This document shows positions 1 through 7,128 of a stretch of DNA of 50,871 nucleotides, in pieces; the first letter of the stretch is position 1, and each line of letters opens with the position of its first letter. The stretch covers positions 1-50,871 of the forward strand of contig MPMO01000033.1 of assembly GCA_002238555.1 (NCBI GenBank). The letters are read 5' to 3'. A program made the translations under genes and the position numbers. Source of the stretch: Caldilineaceae bacterium bin34. GTDB lineage: Bacteria > Chloroflexota > Anaerolineae > Caldilineales > Caldilineaceae. A model generated the notes under the pieces. It made no database searches, was not told the origin of the DNA, and was given only the letters and a program-made list of their open reading frames with translations.

Positions 1-115
1 GTTCCGGCGCCTCAAGGGGTTCCGGCGGGTCTACACCCGCTTTGACAAGCTGGACCGCATGTACTGGGCCTTCATCCAGTTCGCCCTCATCGTGGAAACC
101 CTGCGCGTAGTGTGA
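1..115 (+). CDS. IS5-family transposase, C-terminal fragment (cut by window edge)
   Basis: Frame from base 2 reads 37 residues ending at TGA 113-115. The pattern FRRVYTRFDKLDRMYWAFI followed by a short hydrophobic end matches the conserved tail of IS5-family DDE transposases (RR-x-TRYDK-x-x-x-x-F-x-A). Just after the stop, the sequence GTGTGAACAGGCC followed by CTAG looks like an IS5-group end next to a YTAR-type target site, so the element probably ends near base 122. Only the tail is visible, so I cannot say whether the gene is intact upstream. Confidence 0.75.
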   Translation, partial: FRRLKGFRRVYTRFDKLDRMYWAFIQFALIVETLRVV

Positions 116-654
116 ACAGGCCCTAGCGTCACTGGTGGACAGGAAGGAATGGCGGAAGTCAAAAACGCGTCGTCGTACCGAGAGCACCCGCCCGCGGGAC
201 CATCTCGACTACAAGCGTGCAGGCCCATTGAGTCGGAAAATGCCTGCGCAAGACCCCATCCCGAGGGAATACGATCGCCTTGGGAGCAAAACGGGTGACA
301 GTGTGCCGGTGCCGACTGCATGTTGGTACCCCCTTGAAGATGAAGAACACCTGTGCCAAGTTGCGCCACGGACACGCAGTTTCTCTGCCCTGTCAGGATC
401 CGCAACCGGGTGAAGCCATGGTTGAACCGGCGCGATCTGTCACACATCGAGTTCCTGCCCGATGTGGTACCCCGCTACACTAACGAGTTGGAAGGTCTCG
501 ACAAGTCGATTTGGGCGTACTGGGAGCTTGGACAGGGTTTGTCCCTGACGATATGGCTTGGCAGGTGAAGGAGTGCTATCTCCTTGGTTGGCCCTTCCAC
601 TGACTTGGGGATCTCATCACGTTCGGCATCGTCTACGGCTCAAGGATTGCAGCC
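116..654. other. Gap without a supported gene
   Basis: About 540 bases between the IS end and the HepT-like gene. Several short overlapping frames exist on both strands, none with a recognisable domain or ribosome-binding site. One plus-strand frame around 375-560 has fairly protein-like composition (VKPWLNRRDLSHIEFL) and may be debris of a decayed gene, but I cannot name it. Confidence 0.4.
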
Positions 655-1077
655 ATGACCATCAACACGGACTTCCTCGTCCGATGCATCCATACCCTGG
701 AGGAAGCCTTTACACAGCTTCAGGAATTTGAGGCCGGCCATTCCTTCTACGACATCTTTCGAGCAGCCTCCGTCAAGGAATTTGAGCTCATTCTTGAGCA
801 GTCCGGGAAATTGCTCAGGAAGCGACTGCGTCCCTTCTTTGCCAGCAACAGGCAAGTGGACCGTCTGACCTTCAAGGACGCGTTTCGACACGCCGTCAGG
901 CACGACCTCATCTCCGCGGCAGCCTGCGAACGTTGGTTCGCCTACCGAGAACACAGGAACGACACTGCCCACGAATACGGCGAACGGTTCGCAGAGGCCA
1001 CCTTGGAACTCCTCCCTGGCTTCATCTCAGATGCGAAGGAACTGGCGCGCGTCATCGCGGAGGGCGGAGATGACTGA
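655..1077 (+). CDS. HepT/HI0074-like HEPN protein (type VII toxin-like subunit)
   Basis: A 140-residue all-helical protein of the HI0074 / nucleotidyltransferase substrate-binding family. The HEPN signature R-x4-H-x-Y is present as R101, H106 and Y108 (RNDTAHEY). In the family, such HEPN proteins act as RNases or as partners of a minimal nucleotidyltransferase. The next gene overlaps by 8 bases and encodes exactly such a nucleotidyltransferase, so the two form a HepT-MntA type pair in which the nucleotidyltransferase modifies and silences the HEPN subunit. The ATG at 655 gives the expected family length. Whether this pair is toxic or is a housekeeping-like HI0073/HI0074 pair cannot be decided from sequence. 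Confidence 0.8.
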   Translation: MTINTDFLVRCIHTLEEAFTQLQEFEAGHSFYDIFRAASVKEFELILEQSGKLLRKRLRPFFASNRQVDRLTFKDAFRHAVRHDLISAAACERWFAYREHRNDTAHEYGERFAEATLELLPGFISDAKELARVIAEGGDD

Positions 1078-1393
1078 TCAATTGGACCTTCCGCTGCGCT
1101 ACCGACACATGGTGGAGGCCTTGCTGAGCGAATATGTGCCCAATGCCGAAGTGTGGGCCTATGGAAGCCGCATCAATGGCGAGAGCCACGAGGGCAGCGA
1201 CCTGGATCTGGTGTTGCGCAGCCTAACTCTGGAGCCCTTAGGACCTGAATTCACAGACCTCGTTGAGGCACTCCGCGAATCGAACATTCCCATCCTCGTC
1301 CAAGTCTGCGACTGGGCGATGCTTCCCGAGAGTTTCCGTAGGGAGATCGCTCGGGGCTATGTTGTGCTGCAGAAAGGCCCACCCCAATCCTGA
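1070..1393 (+). CDS. MntA-like minimal nucleotidyltransferase (antitoxin-like)
   Basis: A 107-residue protein with the minimal nucleotidyltransferase motif GS-x10-D-x-D, seen as G32-S33 with D44 and D46 (YGSRINGESHEGSDLDL). Known members bind ATP and transfer AMP to the HEPN partner's tyrosine. The start ATG at 1070 lies inside the 3' end of the HEPN gene (8-base overlap), which indicates translational coupling. An upstream in-frame start at 1031 would add 13 residues unlike the family, so it was not chosen. The full catalytic triad seems present: two Asp in the motif and a later acidic position near D67. Confidence 0.8.
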   Translation: MTDQLDLPLRYRHMVEALLSEYVPNAEVWAYGSRINGESHEGSDLDLVLRSLTLEPLGPEFTDLVEALRESNIPILVQVCDWAMLPESFRREIARGYVVLQKGPPQS

Positions 1394-1458
1394 CTACCTC
1401 TACCGAGTGCACCAAGTCTGTTGGCATCTGGAAGGACTGGCAGTGAACTGGACTTGCC

Positions 1459-1763
1459 ATGGAAGCGCAGAAGACAAGACTGATCTTGGATTTGAACTCC
1501 GCCATCCAACGTCGGTTGAAAGCCATGGCCGTCCTTAAGGGTGTCAGCCTGCAGGAGTACTGCCAAGCCGCCCCATTGACCAGGAATTGACCAAGGACGA
1601 GGCTGGCACCAGCGAACAACCCTCGTCTGATATGCCAGACCATGAGATGTTCGCACTGCTCCGGAAGGAGATTTTCGGGAGCAAGCCCCTCCCAGGGAGT
1701 TCCGCTGATCTGATTCGTGAAGCTCGAGCGATCAGGAACACTGAAACCAAAGGACGGGCGTGA
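1459..1763 (+). pseudogene. VapB/FitA-like antitoxin, frameshifted
   Basis: The first frame from ATG 1459 reads MEAQKTRLILDLNSAIQRRL and a helical stretch ending in SLQEYCQAA, the usual ribbon-helix-helix antitoxin pattern, then hits TGA at 1588-1590 after 43 residues. The continuation IDQELTKDEAGTSEQ is found in another frame from about 1573 and runs to TGA 1761-1763. A small indel in the GCCGCCCC run near 1565-1572 therefore breaks the gene; repaired, it is about 101 residues. The restored stop overlaps the start of the vapC-like remnant, as in VapBC operons. A sequencing error in the C-run is possible, but the partner gene is also degenerate. Confidence 0.65.
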
Positions 1764-1952
1764 ACGGATTCGTTGGGGCCGATGAAGGCCTTGTCGGCAA
1801 ATGGCTGGTCGAACCAGACGATTCCGACCAATCCCACGCCACACTCCAATCATGGAATGTCCCGGACATCTCTCACATCGCCCCATACCTCTTGTGGTTC
1901 GGGGGCGTTAATGGCCTTCACGAACTCGTTAAGTCATCCGATAGAACCAAAA
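1760..1952 (+). pseudogene. VapC-like PIN toxin remnant, 5' part only
   Basis: From GTG 1760 the frame reads NGFVGADEGLVGKWLVEPDD and then a stretch ending in HIAPYLLWFGGVNGLHELV. This aligns by eye with the PIN start (F-V-V-D-A-S-V-x-V-K-W-L-V) and with the segment A-P-x-L-L-W-x-E-x-x-N-A-L. The first catalytic Asp region is disrupted (VGADEGLV) and the Glu of the second motif is replaced (WFGGVNGL), so nuclease activity should be lost. Recognisable homology ends near 1940, just where the convergent rloB-like gene begins at 1953. The frame stays open to 2407, but that part is antisense to rloB. Confidence 0.55.
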
Positions 1953-2597
1953 TCACCTTGGCTGCACAAGCGACTGCAAATAGGTCACCAGTTCGTGTGC
2001 CTCGGTGGACGGATTTGGTTCTTCAGTCTGTGCTACATCTCTTGCTGCCCTCTCCGCATGACGCTTGGCATCCTCCAGTGAGTTTCGCAGCGCTTGGAAC
2101 AACCTTTCCAGGTTCTTGGCATATTCCGGCCAATACTCTTTCAGTTCGCGCAGGCATGCATCCGCTGGGGAGTTGGGACCCGATCGTGCAAAGGGTACAC
2201 GGGTATAGCGAAAGTGCAATAGGAACCAGAATTCAAAGCAAGGCCAGGATCGAGCCAGATCGATTCCGCTGTTCCGAGCCATGGTACTGGCTTGCTCAAA
2301 TTCGTTGTGTTCATCACGGTCGAACACACAGAAAACCTTGTCGTACGCCACTCCCGCACGACGCTCGCTACGCTGGAGTTGCTGCGCCTCCTTTACCACC
2401 TGCATAGGTGTCCGGCCCAATCCAACCACTTTCACGACACCGTCACCCAATCTGTATTGGGTCGCCAGATCATGGAAATAGTTTCTCTCGGTTTTGCTAC
2501 CCTCACAGACAATCAGGACCCGATCATGACTATCACGGAAGGCCCTCCCCCGCCTCGTGTTTTGCCGAGACTTGGCCCTGTGCGGAGTTTTGGGCAT
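1953..2597 (-). CDS. RloB-family protein (TOPRIM-like nuclease candidate)
   Basis: A 214-residue protein matching the RloB family: VCEGSKTERNYF at residues 30-41 with conserved E32, a VFDRDEH acidic motif at 91-97, and the family block SWPCFEFWFLLHF at 117-129. The E...DRD arrangement is TOPRIM-like. The gene starts 3 bases after the stop of the upstream AAA ATPase on the same strand, so they are co-transcribed. RloA/RloB-type pairs occur in restriction-linked defence islands and resemble the AriA/AriB (PARIS) architecture of ATPase sensor plus TOPRIM effector. A defence role is inferred from family and context (toxin-antitoxin genes alongside). Confidence 0.8.
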   Translation of the reverse strand: MPKTPHRAKSRQNTRRGRAFRDSHDRVLIVCEGSKTERNYFHDLATQYRLGDGVVKVVGLGRTPMQVVKEAQQLQRSERRAGVAYDKVFCVFDRDEHNEFEQASTMARNSGIDLARSWPCFEFWFLLHFRYTRVPFARSGPNSPADACLRELKEYWPEYAKNLERLFQALRNSLEDAKRHAERAARDVAQTEEPNPSTEAHELVTYLQSLVQPR

Positions 2598-2600
2598 GCA

Positions 2601-3845
2601 TCAAGGCTCTGGCTCGAAAGGGATCGAGCGGATGAAGGGCACGGCTCCGTAGCGGCCGGCGAGATAGGAGCGTTCCAGATTCTCCACACCCTTTCGGGGT
2701 CGAAAGTCACTCAAGGGGTACAGATGCGTAGCCAGTTGTTCATCCCGCTCACAGAACCAGATCTGATCGCGCCGAAAGATCTCCTGGCTCAGGATGCTGG
2801 TGTCGTGGGTGGAAAACACCAGTTGGGCTCCACCGGTGTTGAATCTTGGATTATGGAACCGATCCAAGATGAACCTGACCAATGCAGAATGCAGGCTGTT
2901 GTTCAGCTCATCTATAACAACCACAAATCCCTTCCGTAACGATTGGAGTAAAGGCACCGAAAGGTCGAAGATTTTCTGTGTTCCGGCGGATTCATCGAAG
3001 ATTTCAATTTCGGTTGTACCCAAGCCAGTATTATGACTCATGAAAATACTGACCTCTTGTACATTGCCGTCATTTTCGAAGATCCCCTTCAGTGCTGCCG
3101 GCATGTCGGAAGGAAGGCTTTTCGGATTAATTTCGTGCTCGACGATTCGAAAGTCTGAAATGGCCATGTCCGCTGCTTGCAAAAACCCAATGACCTCGTC
3201 CTTGTGCCGGTTCAGAGCACCCATGGGGATTTGCGTGGGTCCGGATCCCCCCACATGCAGCTTGTGTCTGAACCAGTCAAACAACGGTTTCAACTGCTGA
3301 CTGTTTAGTGATGCAGCCGTGGAGAGAAACAAGGCGTTCGGACGGGTCGCGCGCTGCCAGACTCTCTTGTCGCTTCCCAATCTGTCACTCAATTTCCAGT
3401 CCTGGTCGTCTCGTTCCACCCATCGTTGAACCCTGCCCCGCGGCCAAGCAAAGAGCCACTCCTGGCATACACGCTCGGAATTGGCCGTGAAACCGTACTG
3501 ATACCGAACTCCGCCCACGACGCAGAGGACTTCGAAGGTCGTATTCCCCTGGGCTTTTTCCGGATCGAACTTGAATGGTTCGATCGGAAGGGGATCCCCG
3601 GGTTGGCTGGGCACGGTTACGATCCTCTTCATGGTGCCCAAGGCAGCAAGGAGATTGGTTTTGCCCGCCGCATTGGCACCATAGACCACAGCCGTGCGCA
3701 CGAGAGGATTGGACGGAATTCTCCCATTCGCTCTTGTGTCCACCAAGTGGGAATCCCGGTGCTCCTTGCCAGTGCCAGCGACCATGCTCAGGCGAGCCTC
3801 GTCCCTGATGGACTTGAAGTTGGATACTCCACATTCGATCAACAT
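2601..3845 (-). CDS. RloA-like AAA family ATPase
   Basis: A 414-residue SMC/RecF-like ATPase. Walker A is GANAAGKT (56-63), an S-x-G-T-Q-K type signature lies at 286-291, Walker B is VVVIDELNNSLH (308-319), and the switch histidine is in STHDTSIL (345-352). The C-terminal GVENLERSYLAGRYGAVP block (386-402) is typical of ATPases paired with RloB or DUF4435 proteins. The start ATG at 3845 follows a purine-rich GGGGGA. The gene heads a two-gene operon with the rloB-like gene. A TTGACA box on the minus strand (3875-3880) and a TAAAAT box nearby may belong to its promoter, though spacing is not ideal. Confidence 0.85.
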   Translation of the reverse strand: MLIECGVSNFKSIRDEARLSMVAGTGKEHRDSHLVDTRANGRIPSNPLVRTAVVYGANAAGKTNLLAALGTMKRIVTVPSQPGDPLPIEPFKFDPEKAQGNTTFEVLCVVGGVRYQYGFTANSERVCQEWLFAWPRGRVQRWVERDDQDWKLSDRLGSDKRVWQRATRPNALFLSTAASLNSQQLKPLFDWFRHKLHVGGSGPTQIPMGALNRHKDEVIGFLQAADMAISDFRIVEHEINPKSLPSDMPAALKGIFENDGNVQEVSIFMSHNTGLGTTEIEIFDESAGTQKIFDLSVPLLQSLRKGFVVVIDELNNSLHSALVRFILDRFHNPRFNTGGAQLVFSTHDTSILSQEIFRRDQIWFCERDEQLATHLYPLSDFRPRKGVENLERSYLAGRYGAVPFIRSIPFEPEP

Positions 3846-4111
3846 CGGATTTCCCCCACTTTATCAGCGGGTTTTGTCAATGTCTGCCGATTTTAGCACT
3901 TAGTTCCGGCAACAGAGGGATCACCACGGTGAAGTCGCTGCTCGGTAACACCGTGTCGAGTGTCAAGTCATGACCATGGGCATTGGGTCTGGCTGCCAGT
4001 GTGCCTGGCCCCGCAGCACCGGGCTCCGATCACGCCCATGCGAAACCGCCGCTCTCGACCGTCGAGGAAACTGGTTGCGGTGGTGGACGACCGCTCTCTG
4101 CGAATTCGCCC

Positions 4112-4966
4112 CTATTCGTCCAGAAGATTCGGAACCCTCGGCATCGGGTTGTGAGGCATCACGATGGCCCTTCGCCTCGGCGTCAGGCGGGCCAGCAATT
4201 CCGGGCTGACTTGATAGGGGTGCCGGAACATCCCCCAGGACGGTCCATACCGGTAGACGGCAATCCGCCTGTTGCCAGGCGTGGTTCGGCGCGCCGAACC
4301 GTGGCTCAGCGCATCCACGAACAGCAGCACATCCCCCGCCTCCATCTGCAGTTCGACGGCACCCTCCACCGCGTCCACCGAATTCGCCGAGTCGGCGGTG
4401 AGCTTGTGCTGCTCGAACTGGGGATGCTGGAAGTGGGCCTTGTGGCTGCCCGGGATGACCATCGTGGCGCCGTCGCCGGGCCCGATGTCGTTGAAGGCCA
4501 TCAGGATGTTGATTTGACCACAGTGAAACTCGCCTTGGTAGAACCGGAACTGGGTTCGCTTGGTGCCCGTATGGCCGCCCGAATGCAGGCCGATGGCTTC
4601 GCCCGGCCCGCGCAGGTTGGCAAAGCACTCGTCAATGAACAGTTCGCCGTGGTTGTAGTCGAAGGAGTCGGCACCGCCTACGAAATGACACACCTTCTCA
4701 ATCCAGGACGGATGGTCGATCAGCTTCTCGAAGGGTTCGCCGGCCTCGTAAATCTGCTGCAGGTTGAGCCCGTCCGTGGGACTGAACTGATGGGCATGGA
4801 CATACCCGTACCACTCGCCGATCTTCATCGGCGGAATCGAGTCCAGGCAGGCATTGAGCTCCTTCAGATCCTCCTTGGAGATCGCGTTCTTGATGTGCAG
4901 GTACCCCCTCAGGTCGAACAGATAGATCTCCAGGTCCGTCGGGGCGCCGGGCCGCTGCTCTGACAT
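4112..4966 (-). CDS. PhyH-type Fe(II)/2-oxoglutarate dioxygenase family protein, atypical metal site
   Basis: A 284-residue phytanoyl-CoA dioxygenase-like protein. The core GPGDGATMVIPGSHKAHF (163-179) and the distal SHGSARRTTPGNRR block (221-234, with His222 as metal ligand and Arg233/234 as 2-oxoglutarate contact) are typical. At the position of the usual H-x-D motif the sequence is H128-S-G130 (AIGLHSGGHTG), so the carboxylate ligand appears to be missing. That resembles halogenase-type sites, or a subfamily using another arrangement. A good RBS (AAGGAG, complement of 4975-4980) sits 8 bases before ATG 4966. It is the last gene of a minus-strand group with a methyltransferase, oxidoreductase and glycosyltransferase. 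Substrate unknown. Confidence 0.8.
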   Translation of the reverse strand: MSEQRPGAPTDLEIYLFDLRGYLHIKNAISKEDLKELNACLDSIPPMKIGEWYGYVHAHQFSPTDGLNLQQIYEAGEPFEKLIDHPSWIEKVCHFVGGADSFDYNHGELFIDECFANLRGPGEAIGLHSGGHTGTKRTQFRFYQGEFHCGQINILMAFNDIGPGDGATMVIPGSHKAHFQHPQFEQHKLTADSANSVDAVEGAVELQMEAGDVLLFVDALSHGSARRTTPGNRRIAVYRYGPSWGMFRHPYQVSPELLARLTPRRRAIVMPHNPMPRVPNLLDE

Positions 4967-5043
4967 GTGACATGCTCCTTGTGCAACAGAAGAGAGATGT
5001 GAACCGATATTCCATGGTCGGCCGAACGCGGCCGAAACGGATC

Positions 5044-5871
5044 CTATACGCCAACCTGAGCCCGGTAGAACCCTTCATGCAGGCCGAAGGTGAGCTCCCC
5101 GCCCTCCGTGCGCGGCTGCAGCAGGCCTCGGGCCTCCGTGGTGGCCGCCATCAGCATCGACTTCAGGAAACCCTGCATGCGCTCATCGTGGCGGGAGGCC
5201 CAGGCCCCGAACTTCATGCGCTTGCCCAGAATCTCCCGATGCCGGAGTTCGAACCCGGCCACATCCAGCGCCTCCCGCCACTGGCGGTCGCTGAGACAGG
5301 CCGCATGGCTGGGATCCCGCAGCTTCTCAAAGGCGTTGACGTAGTCGCCTCCGGATCCGTCCGGCACGAGATTGTCGATCACCACCAGTGAACCGCCCGG
5401 TTTGAGCACGGCCCGCGACCGCTCCAGGAACGCGGGGATGCTGTCGAAGTGATGGGGAGCAATGCGGCAGGTCACCAAGTCGAACCGACTGTCGTCGAAG
5501 GGTAGTTCCTCCGCCCGTGCCAGTTCAAAGTCCACGTTGGAGATGCCCCGCTCGACTCCCAGCTGGCGCGCCTCCGCCAGCATCTCGGGAGTCAGATCCG
5601 TGGCCAGAACCCGCCTGATATGGGGGGCCAGGGCAAAGGCCGTATGACCCGCGCCGGTAGCCACGTCCAAGGCTTCCCACTCCGGCCGGAGGGGCAGGAC
5701 CTCGACCAGCCGGACCAGGCTGGCCCCCTTGGCATGGGTCTCGTGGGTGACATAGAAGGCGGCATTGGCCCCGAACTGGGCCTGTACGGATGAATCGGAC
5801 AAGGGAACGTACGCCTCGCTTGTATTGGGAATCGAATTGCAACCAGGCTGTCCGCTATCTGCGCAGCTCAC
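5044..5871 (-). CDS. Class I SAM-dependent methyltransferase
   Basis: Methyltransferase_11/UbiE-like protein of up to 275 residues. Motif I is LDVATGAGHTAFA (68-80), followed by an acidic ATDLTPEM motif and the LVTCRIAPHHF region. The 5' end is uncertain: GTG 5871 overlaps the oxidoreductase stop by 17 bases, while TTG 5802 would start the protein at SDSSVQAQFGANA, which is where family members usually begin. It lies in the same minus-strand group as the Gfo/Idh/MocA oxidoreductase, 77 bases ahead of the PhyH gene. Substrate cannot be inferred. Confidence 0.82.
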   Translation of the reverse strand: MSCADSGQPGCNSIPNTSEAYVPLSDSSVQAQFGANAAFYVTHETHAKGASLVRLVEVLPLRPEWEALDVATGAGHTAFALAPHIRRVLATDLTPEMLAEARQLGVERGISNVDFELARAEELPFDDSRFDLVTCRIAPHHFDSIPAFLERSRAVLKPGGSLVVIDNLVPDGSGGDYVNAFEKLRDPSHAACLSDRQWREALDVAGFELRHREILGKRMKFGAWASRHDERMQGFLKSMLMAATTEARGLLQPRTEGGELTFGLHEGFYRAQVGV

Positions 5872-7093
5872 CCCAGAACCGTTCCGCCCTTTCCAGGTCG
5901 GCGCGGCCGATCTCGACTTCCCCGCGGATCGAGGATGGCAGACGTTCGGCGTCCGGCGCGTCGGGGCCGGCCCGCAGATGGTCGTTGCGAAATTGGCCCC
6001 GCGCGTCCGGATCCCGGAAGTCCGGCACGGCCACCGACTGCCCGTCGGCCAGCGCGCTGCGCCAGGCCAACAGGCCCACGCTGCTCATGGCCACGCTGCG
6101 GTAGACATCGAGAAACGGCGGTCGTCCCGACCGCACGGCCTCCACGAAATGATGGACCACCCAGAAGTCCGCCCCACTGTGGCCGAACCCTGCGGCCGTC
6201 GCGCCGTGGTCGGGCCATGCAGGCACGAAACTGCGTTCGGTCGGCTGGTCGGGCGGACAGTTCCACGGATCATGCCAGACCCGGACCTGGCCGGGTCCGA
6301 AGTAGCCGGTACCGCGCACATTCTCCATGGCGCCGCCGGTGCCGTGCAACCGATACCAGTTGCTGTGGCCGGGAATCCGGATGCCGAACAGCCGGAACAC
6401 GGCATCGTTGTCCATGCGACACAGAATCACCGAACCCGGATCGTTGATCCGCACCTCCTTCGGACCCAGTTCGGGAGCCGGAATGGACAGCGCGTTGACC
6501 GCCACCGGCCAGGTGTCGGTAATCGCCATCAGCGGCCCCAGGGCATGGGTGCAGTAGTAGGTTGACGGCAGCCAGTTGCGCCAGTGGCCGCGTGCCGGAG
6601 CCAGGCGCAGCATCGCCTCCGGCGGCATCGGATGGTTGTACTCGGCCTCGGCGTAGAGGACGCGGCCAATTTCCCCCGATGCATACAGTTCGGTCATGGC
6701 CTGGTTGAAATCCGTGTAGGCGGAGTTCTCCCCCATCATGTAGATGCGCCCGGTTTCCTCCACCGCCTCGCACAGTGCCACCCCCTCCGCCATGGTGGCG
6801 TTGGCCGTGATCTCGCTCAGGACATGGAAGCCGGCCCTCAGGGCCCGAACGGCCAGCGGGGCGTGGGCGTCGAAGTAGGTGGCGATGACCACGGCATCCA
6901 TGTCCTGCGCCAGGAGCTCGGCCTCGTCCGTCAGGCGCAGAACCCCGTCGGGCAGGTCCAGGTTCGCCAGGCGACGTTCACTTGAATCGCAGACCGCCAC
7001 CAGCTCAAGGCCCATGTCCAGACGGGCGGCGCGGAGATAGGCGGCCCCGCGTCCGGCACCCACCACACCGATGCGAACCACTTTCCTGGTCAT
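5855..7093 (-). CDS. Gfo/Idh/MocA-family oxidoreductase
   Basis: A 412-residue NAD(P)-dependent oxidoreductase. The Rossmann motif is IGVVGAGRGAAYL (8-20); the catalytic-region segment reads HVLSEITANATMAEG, where many relatives have E-K-P. The following YMMGENSAY stretch is typical of a subfamily acting on sugars or sugar derivatives that also lacks the EKP lysine. ATG 7093 gives a clean N-terminus just before the Rossmann strand; a TTG at 7132 would overlap the glycosyltransferase stop by 4 bases and add 13 residues. It lies between a membrane glycosyltransferase and a methyltransferase, which suggests glycan or glycoside modification. Confidence 0.85.
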   Translation of the reverse strand: MTRKVVRIGVVGAGRGAAYLRAARLDMGLELVAVCDSSERRLANLDLPDGVLRLTDEAELLAQDMDAVVIATYFDAHAPLAVRALRAGFHVLSEITANATMAEGVALCEAVEETGRIYMMGENSAYTDFNQAMTELYASGEIGRVLYAEAEYNHPMPPEAMLRLAPARGHWRNWLPSTYYCTHALGPLMAITDTWPVAVNALSIPAPELGPKEVRINDPGSVILCRMDNDAVFRLFGIRIPGHSNWYRLHGTGGAMENVRGTGYFGPGQVRVWHDPWNCPPDQPTERSFVPAWPDHGATAAGFGHSGADFWVVHHFVEAVRSGRPPFLDVYRSVAMSSVGLLAWRSALADGQSVAVPDFRDPDARGQFRNDHLRAGPDAPDAERLPSSIRGEVEIGRADLERAERFWGELRR

Positions 7094-7128
7094 GATGCGT
7101 TTCCGCGCCGCCTGGCGCCCACTGCGAA

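Noticed and set aside
1760..2407. Whole 215-codon plus-strand frame as one gene
   Set aside because: Only the first 60 or so codons resemble a PIN toxin; the rest is antisense to the rloB-like gene.
5236..5262. GTTCGAACC-like sequence resembling a tRNA T-arm
   Set aside because: It lies inside the methyltransferase coding sequence, and no acceptor or anticodon arms can be built around it.
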